This document shows positions 22,447 to 33,018 of a DNA stretch of 64,000 bases, piece by piece. The position numbers and the translations under genes were made by a program. The notes under the pieces were generated by a model that saw only the letters and a list, made by a program, of their open reading frames with translations, had not been told where the DNA came from and searched no databases. The stretch comes from Pseudomonadota bacterium (GTDB lineage Bacteria > Pseudomonadota > Gammaproteobacteria > Nitrosococcales > Methylophagaceae), in assembly GCA_030576275.1 (NCBI GenBank), contig JALIBN010000006.1, positions 3,517-67,516 on the forward strand, written 5' to 3'. Position 1 is the stretch's first letter; every line of letters starts with the position of its first letter.

Positions 22447-23319
22447 ATGTCAGAATTAGCCACAACAGCAAAACAAAGACTCGAAATTAATAAATTACGC
22501 AAACGACTTCGCCGTAACGTTGGTCAAGCAATTGCTGATTACAACATGATTGAAGATGGCGACAAGGTAATGGTTTGCCTGTCAGGTGGTAAAGACAGTT
22601 ACACCATGCTAGATATTTTACTGAACCTTCAAAAGCATGCACCCATTTCGTTCGACATCATTGCCGTTAATCTTGACCAAAAACAGCCGGGGTTTCCTGA
22701 ACATGTTTTACCTGAATATCTAGCTTCCATTGGTGTGCCTTTTCATATTATTGAAAAAGACACCTACAGCATCGTTAAAGAGATTGTGCCTGAAGGCAAA
22801 ACTACATGCGGGATCTGCTCTCGTCTCCGTCGCGGGTCCTTATATGGTTATGCTCGTCAAAATGGTATCACTAAAATAGCTTTAGGCCATCATCGTGATG
22901 ATATTATCGAAACGGCTTTTCTCAATATGTTTTATGGCAGCAAACTTAAAGCTATGCCACCCAAATTATTGAGTGATGACAAAACAAACATTTTGATTCG
23001 CCCACTAGCTTACTGCAAAGAATCAGACATTATTCGCTATTCTGATCATCAACAGTTTCCGATCATTCCTTGCAATTTATGTGGTTCACAAGAGAACTTA
23101 CAACGGCAAGTCATTAAAGACATGTTACAAGGTTGGGAAAAACAGCAACCTGGTCGATTAGAAAATATTTTTCGAAGCTTTCAAAATATTTCACCCTCAC
23201 AATTAGCTGATAATGAATTATTCAACTTCAAAGATCTTGAGTTACATAGGCTAGCACCATCGGGCCAAGAAGACGCGGCCCACGATGACAAACAATTTCC
23301 AGCATTATCTAGACAATAA
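22447..23319 (+). CDS. ttcA: tRNA 2-thiocytidine(32) synthetase TtcA
   Basis: [20 protein letters not shown]-loop, [27 protein letters not shown]. Confidence 0.96.
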   Translation: MSELATTAKQRLEINKLRKRLRRNVGQAIADYNMIEDGDKVMVCLSGGKDSYTMLDILLNLQKHAPISFDIIAVNLDQKQPGFPEHVLPEYLASIGVPFHIIEKDTYSIVKEIVPEGKTTCGICSRLRRGSLYGYARQNGITKIALGHHRDDIIETAFLNMFYGSKLKAMPPKLLSDDKTNILIRPLAYCKESDIIRYSDHQQFPIIPCNLCGSQENLQRQVIKDMLQGWEKQQPGRLENIFRSFQNISPSQLADNELFNFKDLELHRLAPSGQEDAAHDDKQFPALSRQ

Positions 23320-23349
23320 TCACCATAATCTGTTAATCCAATAAGAGAG

Positions 23350-23358
23350 TTATGCACC
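23350..23358 (+). promoter_or_regulatory. Near-consensus DnaA box (TTATGCACC)
   Basis: 8/9 match to TTATNCACA; paired with TTATGCACT at 23899. Confidence 0.45.
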
Positions 23359-23526
23359 AGTAAGGGCCACTATCTCATAACAGTCACAAGAGTCATCGCT
23401 AAGTCATTGAAACTATTACTTAGCGCGCTATCTAGTTGATTTTTATCAATATTATTATAGTGGATGAATTTTAACCAAACTGCGGTAGATTGTTACAAAA
23501 TAATGACTTAGCGATTTGTCGGCATG

Positions 23527-23561
23527 TTACCCACAGAGTTATCCACAGATATTGTGAGTAA
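23527..23561. promoter_or_regulatory. DnaA box cluster: TTACCCACA, TTATCCACA (perfect), and inverted TTACTCACA
   Basis: Boxes at 23527-23535(+), 23539-23547(+) and 23553-23561(-). Confidence 0.75.
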
Positions 23562-23635
23562 GTCTGTAAGTCATTGATCATGAAATTTACGACTCAAATA
23601 GTCACTATTTAGTATCTATTCTTATCAGATTAGCT

Positions 23636-23644
23636 TGTGTAAAA
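23636..23644 (-). promoter_or_regulatory. DnaA box (TTTTACACA, fits TTWTNCACA)
   Basis: Plus strand TGTGTAAAA. Confidence 0.45.
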
Positions 23645-23898
23645 TCTTGCTAAAATAAATATATTGGTCAACGTTCATCGAGATGAAATAAAGACTGCTA
23701 ACAAAGGATTGATCACTTAATTTATTACTATCGTAAGGAGAAAAAAATAATCGGCGACTAGCTGACTAAGTCAGGTCAATGAATCAGATCCAAGCTCAGA
23801 ATGGTCATTTAGAGATAAAAACTGCACTCATAAATATACTTGTAAGCATCAATAAAAATTCACTAAAATTTCGACTTAACACTTGACATCTGAGCAAG

Positions 23899-23907
23899 TT
23901 ATGCACT
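23899..23907 (+). promoter_or_regulatory. Near-consensus DnaA box (TTATGCACT)
   Basis: 8/9 match to TTATNCACA. Confidence 0.4.
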
Positions 23908-24073
23908 TGAGAGTATTTAAAGTAGGAGCCAGTTTTAACTGATCTTTTTCAATTTGTAACGGCTATGATAATTTAATAACTACCTGATTATATTGAAATT
24001 AAACTTAATGGTTAAATTTTGACCATACACTATAGATTGTTACAGATTAAAGACTTAGCGATTTCCCCATAAG

Positions 24074-24108
24074 TTAACCACAGAGTTATCCACAGATACT
24101 GTGAGTAA
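24074..24108. promoter_or_regulatory. DnaA box cluster: TTAACCACA, TTATCCACA (perfect), and inverted TTACTCACA
   Basis: Boxes at 24074-24082(+), 24086-24094(+) and 24100-24108(-). They lie within the inverted repeat ACAGAGTTATCCACAG-ata-CTGTGAGTAACTCTGT. Confidence 0.75.
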
Positions 24109-24150
24109 CTCTGTAAGTCGTTGATCTAGGAAAACCTGAACAATCCTACC

Positions 24151-24537
24151 CTACTTTTGAGGGGTAAAGTCTTCAGAAAATTCCAAGGCATTACCATCTG
24201 GATCACGACAAAAGAAAGCTGCGCGACCAGACTTACTTCTGGAAAACGTCACATTTGCCCCCTCTAATCTTTCAGCTAAAGCATCTAAGTCATCAACAAC
24301 CAATGCAATATGTTTATCTTTTCCGCCATGTTCAGGACGACCTTCCTTTGAATCAGGATTAGGTAATTGCATTAAATGTAATTGCTGGCCTTCGGCATTA
24401 AGATCTAACCAAGCGCCATCAAATGGGAAATTAGGTCGATGTTCATTTAAATGAATATCTAATACGCCGCAATAAAACTTTAAAGCCCGAGCAACATCAG
24501 CCACTAAAAAGCTAGCATGTGCTATTGATTTAATCAT
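24151..24537 (-). CDS. VOC family (glyoxalase/bleomycin resistance-like) protein
   Basis: HASFLVADVARALKFYCGVL...FFCRDPDGNALEFSE. Confidence 0.88.
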   Translation of the reverse strand: MIKSIAHASFLVADVARALKFYCGVLDIHLNEHRPNFPFDGAWLDLNAEGQQLHLMQLPNPDSKEGRPEHGGKDKHIALVVDDLDALAERLEGANVTFSRSKSGRAAFFCRDPDGNALEFSEDFTPQK

Positions 24538-24562
24538 AAAAACCCCTATTTATTGTATATGT

Positions 24563-25438
24563 TTAAGCTTCTGATTTAGCGACACCATAAGCTGCTAGCA
24601 TGATAAGACCGCCCCCCATCCATTCTTGCAATGACATCACCTCGTTCGTTAACGCCCAAGCGGCCATAGCAGCCACCACTAACTCAAATAACATGATAAC
24701 TGATGAATGATAGATAGGCATGCGAGCTATGCCGTATAACACTGTTACAGTCATTACCACGATGCCTAGAAGGCCTACTAAGCTAGCAACTATCCAAACA
24801 TTGATGGTCACAGCTGGTACTGGTGCCTGTTGCCAAACGAGGACAAGTACTGATGCTATAACAACACCCCACCAAATAACGCCCGTTTTAGCCGCCATCG
24901 ATACATTAGCCAATTTTCGGGCCAATACATTATTTATTGAAAACATGATGCCCGCTATTAAGGCCAACCAATCAGCTAAACCATGTGGCCAAGGCCAGCC
25001 AACACTAGCATCCCACAACATCACCAATGATCCTGTCATTGCTAGGCATAACATTGCAATGGCCGATGAAGACAAGTGTTCTTTTAACCACCATCGACTG
25101 AGTAAGACAGACCATATCGGTGACAAATAAAAGAGCAACATGACTCGCATCACTTGACCTTCCGTCAAGGCCACCAGAAAAGCAATATTGGTAATGCCGG
25201 CAGCAATGGCCAAAAATAACAAATCTCTGCGATTGCTTGCGTTAAAAATATTCCTTTTGAATAAAAAAGGAAGCGCTAGTGCACCAGCTGCAAGATACAT
25301 AACTAAGGAACTCCACACCGCGGACATGCCGGCCTCATCTAACCAGCGTAAGGGGTACCAGATTACTCCCCATAAGCTTGAAGAAAATAACAAGGCGGCG
25401 ATAGCTAAACGATTGTGTGTTGTATGTTGTATATTCAT
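24563..25438 (-). CDS. DMT/EamA family transporter
   Basis: Ten hydrophobic segments with duplicated EamA pattern (LLFSSSLWGVIWYPLRWL...). Confidence 0.85.
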   Translation of the reverse strand: MNIQHTTHNRLAIAALLFSSSLWGVIWYPLRWLDEAGMSAVWSSLVMYLAAGALALPFLFKRNIFNASNRRDLLFLAIAAGITNIAFLVALTEGQVMRVMLLFYLSPIWSVLLSRWWLKEHLSSSAIAMLCLAMTGSLVMLWDASVGWPWPHGLADWLALIAGIMFSINNVLARKLANVSMAAKTGVIWWGVVIASVLVLVWQQAPVPAVTINVWIVASLVGLLGIVVMTVTVLYGIARMPIYHSSVIMLFELVVAAMAAWALTNEVMSLQEWMGGGLIMLAAYGVAKSEA

Positions 25439-25507
25439 GGCGAACCTTATACCACGACTGAGCTATAACCCGTTATAATAGTCGGCTTTATTTAATGTTT
25501 ACTTCTT

Positions 25508-26704
25508 ATGAATCCAGATCTAGCTCACTTGCATCCCTATCCGTTCGAAAAACTTGCGCAACTAAAAGCAGGATGCACGCCGCCGTCTAATCTGCCTCAT
25601 ATCGCGCTATCGATTGGTGAACCTAAACATCCAACCCCGGGATTCATTACCGAGGCAGTAATCGAGCATTTGCACGGCTTATCTAATTACCCCACTACAG
25701 CGGGTTCAACTGAATTGCGTCAGGCTATCGCTACTTGGTTAGATAATCGTTTTCATCTTGCAGGTAATATTGATGCTAATACGCAAATATTACCTGTTAA
25801 TGGTACTCGTGAAGCACTATTTGCTCTCGCTCAAGCAGTGGTTGATCGCACAGAACATACACCACTCATTGTGATGCCCAATCCCTTCTATCAAATCTAT
25901 GAAGGCGCGGCGATTTTAGCAGGCGCGCATCCCTATTTTCTTAATTGCACCGCTGAAAACAACTTTATGCCAGACTTTGACAGTGTGTCTCCTGATGTGT
26001 GGGATCGTTGCCAGTTGTTATATTTATGTAGCCCTGGTAATCCGACCGGTGCGGTCATTGAACAAGCAACATTAACTAAGCTAATCGAACTTGCTCACAA
26101 ACATAACTTTATCATTGCTTCCGATGAATGTTATTCCGAGCTGTATTTTGATGAGGCACGTCCTCCTGTCGGTCTATTACAGGCCGCTGTTGTCGCGGGT
26201 TATACTGATTTAAGTCGTTGCGTGGTTTTTCATAGTTTATCCAAACGATCTAATGCACCGGGCCTACGTTCTGGTTTTGTGGCTGGTGATGCTAAAATAA
26301 TGAAAGACTTTCTACGTTACCGTACCTATCATGGTTGCGCCATGCCACCGTCAACTCAAGCGGCTTCAATTACGGCATGGAATGATGAACAACATGTGGT
26401 CACTAACCGTCAACTTTATCGAGAAAAATTTGATGCTGTACTCGCCATACTATCACCAGTAATGAATGTCACTTTACCGGAGGCCAGTTTTTACCTTTGG
26501 GCTGAAACGACGATATCTGACACTGATTTTGCTCGTCGCTTATTTGATGAACAAAATGTCACCGTGTTGCCGGGTAGTTTTTTAGCGCGAGACAATAACA
26601 ATACTAATCCAGGCTCACATCGTGTCCGCATGGCCTTAGTTGCGCCCATAGATGAATGTATAGATGCCGCCCACAGAATTGTAAAATTAATTAAAACCTT
26701 ATGA
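25508..26704 (+). CDS. dapC: Succinyldiaminopimelate transaminase
   Basis: [40 protein letters not shown]; directly upstream of dapD. Confidence 0.9.
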   Translation: MNPDLAHLHPYPFEKLAQLKAGCTPPSNLPHIALSIGEPKHPTPGFITEAVIEHLHGLSNYPTTAGSTELRQAIATWLDNRFHLAGNIDANTQILPVNGTREALFALAQAVVDRTEHTPLIVMPNPFYQIYEGAAILAGAHPYFLNCTAENNFMPDFDSVSPDVWDRCQLLYLCSPGNPTGAVIEQATLTKLIELAHKHNFIIASDECYSELYFDEARPPVGLLQAAVVAGYTDLSRCVVFHSLSKRSNAPGLRSGFVAGDAKIMKDFLRYRTYHGCAMPPSTQAASITAWNDEQHVVTNRQLYREKFDAVLAILSPVMNVTLPEASFYLWAETTISDTDFARRLFDEQNVTVLPGSFLARDNNNTNPGSHRVRMALVAPIDECIDAAHRIVKLIKTL

Positions 26705-26747
26705 ACGACGACAATCACACCCCTACGTCCCTAATTGGAGAAATAAA

Positions 26748-27569
26748 ATGAGCGATATTCAACAAATTATTGAAGAAGCCTTTGAACGCCGTGCAGACAT
26801 TACGCCAGCCAATGCAGAAGCAAAGGTTAAAAATGCCGTAGACCAAGCATTAGCCATGTTAGATAACGGTACTGCCCGCGTTGCTGAAAAACAAAATGGC
26901 GACTGGATTGTTAACGAATGGCTAAAAAAAGCCGTACTACTGTCTTTCCGTTTGAACGACAACAGAATCATGAATGGTGGTGAAACTAACTTCTACGATA
27001 AAGTTGAACCTAAGTTCGCTAGCTTTAGTGAAGAAGATTTTAATAAAGCAGGTATCCGTGTTGTGCCACCAGCCAATGTACGTCGTGGTTCTTATATCGC
27101 ACCAAGCGTTGTCTTGATGCCTTCATACGTTAACATTGGTGCTTATGTTGATTCTGGCACCATGGTAGATACATGGGCAACCGTTGGTTCATGTGCCCAA
27201 ATTGGTAAAAACGTTCACCTTTCTGGTGGTGTAGGTATCGGTGGTGTTTTAGAACCTTTACAAGCAGGCCCAACAATCATTGAAGACAACTGCTTCATCG
27301 GTGCTCGTTCTGAAGTAGTTGAAGGTGTTATTGTTGAAGAAGGCGCCGTTATTTCAATGGGCGTTTACATTGGTCAAAGCACTAAAATATTCAACCGTAT
27401 GACCGGCGAAATTTCATATGGTCGTATCCCCGCCGGCTCTGTCGTAGTCTCAGGTAACTTACCATCTAAATGTGGTATTTACAGCCTTTACTGCGCCGTT
27501 ATCGTAAAACAAGTTGATGCCAAAACACGCGGTAAAGTAGGTATTAACGAATTATTACGCGATATTTAA
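26748..27569 (+). CDS. dapD: 2,3,4,5-tetrahydropyridine-2,6-dicarboxylate N-succinyltransferase
   Basis: [64 protein letters not shown]. Confidence 0.97.
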   Translation: MSDIQQIIEEAFERRADITPANAEAKVKNAVDQALAMLDNGTARVAEKQNGDWIVNEWLKKAVLLSFRLNDNRIMNGGETNFYDKVEPKFASFSEEDFNKAGIRVVPPANVRRGSYIAPSVVLMPSYVNIGAYVDSGTMVDTWATVGSCAQIGKNVHLSGGVGIGGVLEPLQAGPTIIEDNCFIGARSEVVEGVIVEEGAVISMGVYIGQSTKIFNRMTGEISYGRIPAGSVVVSGNLPSKCGIYSLYCAVIVKQVDAKTRGKVGINELLRDI

Positions 27570-27910
27570 TGACCACTGTTTACGGCATTAAGAACTGCGA
27601 TACCGTTAAAAAATCACGCCGTTGGTTAGAAGCTAACGGCGTGGCTTTTCAATTTCATGACTTTCGAGATGATGGAATAGATGAAAAAACAATCCAGTTT
27701 TGGTTACAATCTGTCAGTTGGGAAACCTTGCTAAACAAACGTAGCACTACGTGGCGACAAGTTGATCAAACACAACGCGATACCATTAATAAAGAAAGTG
27801 CTATAGGACTCATGTTAGCTTTTCCTTCGATTATTAAACGGCCAGTATTAGTGAACAATGACACTATTTTGGTAGGGTTTGACGAAGTTCATTACAAATC
27901 CCTTCTCTAA
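27569..27910 (+). CDS. ArsC/Spx family reductase (YffB-like)
   Basis: TTVYGIKNCDTVKKSRRWLEANGVAFQFHDFR; between dapD and dapE. Confidence 0.9.
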   Translation: MTTVYGIKNCDTVKKSRRWLEANGVAFQFHDFRDDGIDEKTIQFWLQSVSWETLLNKRSTTWRQVDQTQRDTINKESAIGLMLAFPSIIKRPVLVNNDTILVGFDEVHYKSLL

Positions 27911-27920
27911 CTGGACCCGT

Positions 27921-28397
27921 GTGAAAATTATTCGTTTTTTGTTATATATAATACTGCTTAGCCCTTTAATCTCTCAAGCAGAAGAACACTGGTACGACTA
28001 TGACCATCTGTACTTGCAAGGTGGCACCTATACCCATTACAGCGCCAGTGACAATCATGATGGATCTAATGTTTTAATCAGTTTAGAAGCTATAAAATCT
28101 AATGATTGGTCATTGGGATTAGCATTATTTGATAACTCTTTCGGACAGTTTTCTCAATATTTATATGTGGGTAAAAACTGGAACTACCATGGTTCATTTG
28201 AAGGTTTTCATACCAAGTTAACTGCAGGTTTAATTCATGGTTACCATGGTGAATACCAAGATAAGATACCCCTCAATAACTTTGGTACCGCCCCAGCGAT
28301 TATTCCCAGCTTTGGCTATAAAACAGGTCGCTATGGCGCCGATGTTTCCATGCTAGGTCTTGCCGGTCTGCTGGTAACTTTAGGGTTAGACTTATAA
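27921..28397 (+). CDS. Small exported outer-membrane beta-barrel-like protein, possibly PagP-like
   Basis: GTG start at 27921 gives signal peptide VKIIRFLLYIILLSPLISQA. C-terminal beta strands NNFGTAPAIIPSFGYKTGRYGADVSMLGLAGLLVTLGLDL. The PagP link is tentative. Confidence 0.6.
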   Translation: MKIIRFLLYIILLSPLISQAEEHWYDYDHLYLQGGTYTHYSASDNHDGSNVLISLEAIKSNDWSLGLALFDNSFGQFSQYLYVGKNWNYHGSFEGFHTKLTAGLIHGYHGEYQDKIPLNNFGTAPAIIPSFGYKTGRYGADVSMLGLAGLLVTLGLDL

Positions 28398-28413
28398 TAA
28401 TATGTGGAATTAA

Positions 28414-29559
<1,146 letters not shown>

Positions 29560-29572
29560 CTAAATCATACCC

Positions 29573-29863
29573 GTGAATCGCATCATTAAACAACGTCAAT
29601 GGCTTTACCTGCTAACAGCACTTGTGGTGTTAATGCAGTCGTTTGCTATTTGGCATGATACGGAACATCGCTTTCATGTTACCAGCGATCAATGTCAACG
29701 ATTTGAGAGTGTCAGTCATACTCCTACACTTGATCTAGTCTCACCCATTCTTCCTCAACTAACGACTCAGTGTAGTGTTGTTGAACCATCAGTCACCATC
29801 ACCTATGCATTAAAACGCTTACGTGAAAATCACACTATCCGCGGCCCACCCACCTTTTCATAG
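29573..29863 (+). CDS. Small protein of unknown function with N-terminal hydrophobic segment, upstream of metal uptake genes
   Basis: GTG-started ORF with YLLTALVVLMQSFAIWHDTEHRFH and C-terminal IRGPP. Confidence 0.6.
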   Translation: MNRIIKQRQWLYLLTALVVLMQSFAIWHDTEHRFHVTSDQCQRFESVSHTPTLDLVSPILPQLTTQCSVVEPSVTITYALKRLRENHTIRGPPTFS

Positions 29864-29946
29864 TCAATAAAGCACCACTTTATTTTTACAGAATTGCTCC
29901 GTCTTTTGATGACTCTTTTCTGCAACTTATGCTATGAGAAAAAACA

Positions 29947-31305
29947 ATGAAACCATTAAAATTAACACTGCTTATTGCGGCGGTGCTTGCGCCTGCCTCA
30001 CCCATTTTTGCTGACGATCTGAGTGACTTAAAAGCTGAAATAACTCAAATGCGTGCCGATTACGAACAGCGTATTAATCAATTAGAACAACGCCTTGCTG
30101 TCAATGAATCGTCTACAACAGAACTTAATGACACGATAAATAACGCACCACCATCACCTATTGCCAATAGTTCAACATCTAAAAATAGCTTTAACCCTGC
30201 CATCAGCATGGTATTGAATGGTAGCTTTAATCAATATCAAAATAATCCAGAAGACTATGCTTTGGATGGTTTTGCTCTGCAAGGTGAAGGCGAACTTGGT
30301 AAGCAAGGTTTTTCACTGGGTGAAAGTGAGTTAACACTTAGTGCAAATATCGATCAAGCCTTATACGGTCAAGCAACATTAGCAATTCATGAACACGAAG
30401 GGTCAACTGAAGTCGAGATTGAAGAAGCTTTTATTGAATCACTGGGCTTAGGAAATGGACTTACCGCACGTGCAGGCCGCTTCTTCGCACCGATTGGTTA
30501 TTTAAATCAACGCCATATACATACATGGAACTTCGCCGATGCCCCCCTTATTTACCGTGGTTTATTTGGTAATCAATTATCAACTGATGGCTTAAAACTC
30601 GCTTATGTATTGCCTACTGATCAACTATTTGAAATAGGTGCTACCGTTGGCGCGGGAGATAGCTATCCAGGTGGTGGCGACCACAATGGGATTGGTGATT
30701 GGTTAATCTACGCTAAAACAGGCGGCGATATTGGGATTGAAAGTAGCTGGCAAGCCAGCATGTCACATTGGCAGTCAAACCCTGAAGATCGTCAATATAG
30801 TGGTGGCCACAGCCATGGTGCTGAACCAGACACTTCTGCACTATTTAATGGTGACACTGATATTAGCAACGTATCGCTAGTCTACAAATGGGCCAAAAAT
30901 GGTAACTTTCGCCAACAAAACTTCAGCCTTGTTGGTGAATATTTCTTGTTAAATGACGATGGGGACATCACGCATGGCAATGAGTTTGCAAATTATGATG
31001 GCAAGCAATACGGCGGTTATGTAGAAGGCGTTTATCAATTTAATCCACAATGGCGCTCAGGCCTAAGGTACGACTGGGTGGGTAGTGATCACAAGGCTTC
31101 AGATAATGAATTATTAGCTGATGCGGGACTTGATGGTAAATATAACAACCCACAACGTAGCAGTGTAATGGTTGAATATTTACCGAGCGAATTCAGCCGT
31201 ATCCGTGCTCAAGTCAATTACGACCAATCTTACAATGACGATGATTTACAATTGTTATTGCAATATACCGTTAGCCTAGGTGCCCATGGCGCTCATAGTT
31301 ATTAA
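29947..31305 (+). CDS. Outer membrane protein with N-terminal coiled coil, probable metal-uptake-associated porin
   Basis: Signal peptide, coiled coil LSDLKAEITQMRADYEQRINQLEQRLA, beta-rich body ending DDDLQLLLQYTVSLGAHGAHSY; directly upstream of the metal-binding protein gene. Confidence 0.72.
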   Translation: MKPLKLTLLIAAVLAPASPIFADDLSDLKAEITQMRADYEQRINQLEQRLAVNESSTTELNDTINNAPPSPIANSSTSKNSFNPAISMVLNGSFNQYQNNPEDYALDGFALQGEGELGKQGFSLGESELTLSANIDQALYGQATLAIHEHEGSTEVEIEEAFIESLGLGNGLTARAGRFFAPIGYLNQRHIHTWNFADAPLIYRGLFGNQLSTDGLKLAYVLPTDQLFEIGATVGAGDSYPGGGDHNGIGDWLIYAKTGGDIGIESSWQASMSHWQSNPEDRQYSGGHSHGAEPDTSALFNGDTDISNVSLVYKWAKNGNFRQQNFSLVGEYFLLNDDGDITHGNEFANYDGKQYGGYVEGVYQFNPQWRSGLRYDWVGSDHKASDNELLADAGLDGKYNNPQRSSVMVEYLPSEFSRIRAQVNYDQSYNDDDLQLLLQYTVSLGAHGAHSY

Positions 31306-31310
31306 GGAGA

Positions 31311-32210
31311 ATGATGATGAAAAAATTAATTGCATTATTACCGTTATTATTTATTCATACAGCATTGGCAGATATCAATATTTTCGCCTGTGAACCTGAA
31401 TGGGCTTCATTAAGTGAAGAGTTAGGTGGCGATCATGTTACCGTTTTTTCTGCGACGACGGGTTTGCAGGACCCCCATTATATCCAAGCTCGTCCTAGCC
31501 TAATAGCCAAAGCTAGACGTGCTGATTTGTTAGTGTGTACAGGTGGGGAATTAGAAGTAGGTTGGTTACCATTACTGCAACAAAAGTCAGGAAATGCCGC
31601 TATTCAAACAGGGGCCACTGGCTATTTTATGGCAGCCAATTTCGTCAGGTTATCTGAGGTTCCAATAGTGCTGGATCGTAGTCAAGGTGATGTTCATGCC
31701 GCTGGCAATCCACACATCCAAACCAGCCCAGTGAACATTTTAAATGTCGCTGAAGCACTAACAATACGATTACAAGCACTTGATGGTGCTAATGCTGCTT
31801 TATATGAACAACGCTGGCAAGACTTTAGTCAACGTTGGCAGTTAGCAATCAATAAGTGGCAACAACAAGCTGCGCCACTCAAAGGAGTCTCAGTTGTAGT
31901 GCAACACAATAGCTGGGGTTATTTATTTGACTGGTTAGGTTTAAATAAAGTCGCAGTACTTGAGGTTAAAGCTGGTGTCCCACCGACAGTTGATGACTTA
32001 AATACGGTGCTTAATAAGCTGAAAGTTACACCAGCGAATATAGTTATTCATGCAGCTTATCAACCATCAAGAGCAACTGATTGGTTAGTTGATAAGACAG
32101 GAATAACCAAAGTAACACTACCTTTTACAATTGGCGGCGATGCCGAAAGTACAAATTTGTTTACTTTGTTCGATGACACCATTCAGCGCTTATTGGATGC
32201 CAATAAATGA
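31311..32210 (+). CDS. ZnuA-like zinc/manganese ABC transporter substrate-binding protein
   Basis: INIFACEPEWASLSEELGGDHVTVFSATTGLQDPHYIQARPSLIAKARRADLLVCTGGELEVGWL. Confidence 0.88.
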   Translation: MMMKKLIALLPLLFIHTALADINIFACEPEWASLSEELGGDHVTVFSATTGLQDPHYIQARPSLIAKARRADLLVCTGGELEVGWLPLLQQKSGNAAIQTGATGYFMAANFVRLSEVPIVLDRSQGDVHAAGNPHIQTSPVNILNVAEALTIRLQALDGANAALYEQRWQDFSQRWQLAINKWQQQAAPLKGVSVVVQHNSWGYLFDWLGLNKVAVLEVKAGVPPTVDDLNTVLNKLKVTPANIVIHAAYQPSRATDWLVDKTGITKVTLPFTIGGDAESTNLFTLFDDTIQRLLDANK

Positions 32211-32986
32211 TCTGGTCAGATTTTGATCTTATGTTGATTGTACCCGCCTTTTTGGCGGGTGCTCTCGTCCTTTCCACTCATGTACCCTTAGGACAAGAAG
32301 TCCTTAAACGTGGCATTATTTTTATTGATATTGCCATTGCTCAAATTGCCGCTTTAGGCGTCATAGCTGCCACTGTTTTTGGCGGAGAACTAGCTACATG
32401 GCAAATCCAATTATTTGCTGGTTTAAGTGCTATTACAGGCGCGGCACTTATTCATTGGTTGGAACGACACCATGCTCGTAGTTTAGAAGCGTTAATCGGT
32501 CTGCTCTTTGTCTTGGCTGCAAGTGGTGGTTTGTTATTAACCAGTAACGCACCACATAGTGGTGCGTTACTACATGATTTATTAGTTGGGCAGATATTAT
32601 GGGTCAGTTATGAACAATTACTCTGGGTGATGGCACTATACATCCCGCTATTAATTGTATGGTTTACATTTAATTGTACGCAACGTCCCATGTTGTTTTA
32701 TTTGGTATTTTCCTTAGCGATAACCGCGTCAGTACAATTAGTTGGGATATATCTGGTGTTTGCTAGCTTGATTCTGCCAGCACTAGCTAGTAGTCATATC
32801 ATCAATGTGAAAAACAGACTATTCATCGCCTATATGATCGGTTTAGGCGCTTATATTCTTGGTCTAATCGCTTCACTGATATTTGATTTACCTACAGGCG
32901 CCATTACCGTTTGGACACTATTATTAATGGTGCTTATTACCAAGCCATTGTTAAATAGATGCAAGATCGAAACTCTGATAAAGTAA
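32207..32986 (+). CDS. Metal ABC transporter permease (ZnuB/MntB-like)
   Basis: Multi-TM; VLSTHVPLGQEVLKRGIIFIDIAIAQIAALG; overlaps the substrate-binding gene. Confidence 0.86.
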   Translation: MIWSDFDLMLIVPAFLAGALVLSTHVPLGQEVLKRGIIFIDIAIAQIAALGVIAATVFGGELATWQIQLFAGLSAITGAALIHWLERHHARSLEALIGLLFVLAASGGLLLTSNAPHSGALLHDLLVGQILWVSYEQLLWVMALYIPLLIVWFTFNCTQRPMLFYLVFSLAITASVQLVGIYLVFASLILPALASSHIINVKNRLFIAYMIGLGAYILGLIASLIFDLPTGAITVWTLLLMVLITKPLLNRCKIETLIK

Positions 32987-33018
32987 ACTTTTTTCAGTTT
33001 TTAATTAAAGGATTAACC

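Larger units (their letters stand above)
23341..23590. repeat. Direct repeat copy A: DnaA-box-containing intergenic unit
   Basis: tagattgttacaaaataatgacttagcgattt...TTACCCACAgagTTATCCACAgatattgtgagtaagtctgtaagtcattgatca matches copy B ~547 bp downstream. Confidence 0.85.
23889..24132. repeat. Direct repeat copy B: DnaA-box-containing intergenic unit
   Basis: tagattgttacagattaaagacttagcgattt...TTAACCACAgagTTATCCACAgatactgtgagtaactctgtaagtcgttgatct. Confidence 0.85.

Noticed and set aside
24083-24117. Inverted repeat as a rho-independent terminator for ttcA or the VOC gene
   Set aside because: No T-tract on either side, only moderate GC, and it lies inside a duplicated DnaA-box unit. The copy-A version is ~215 bp past the ttcA stop.
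23320-24150. Calling the DnaA-box cluster the chromosomal oriC outright
   Set aside because: No dnaA, dnaN, recF, gyrB, rpmH or mnmG nearby. Genes to the right are mostly on the minus strand, opposite to expectation for an origin at this point. Kept as a candidate DnaA-binding locus.
24720-25130. 136-aa plus-strand ORF opposite the EamA transporter
   Set aside because: Antisense shadow of a clear membrane transporter.
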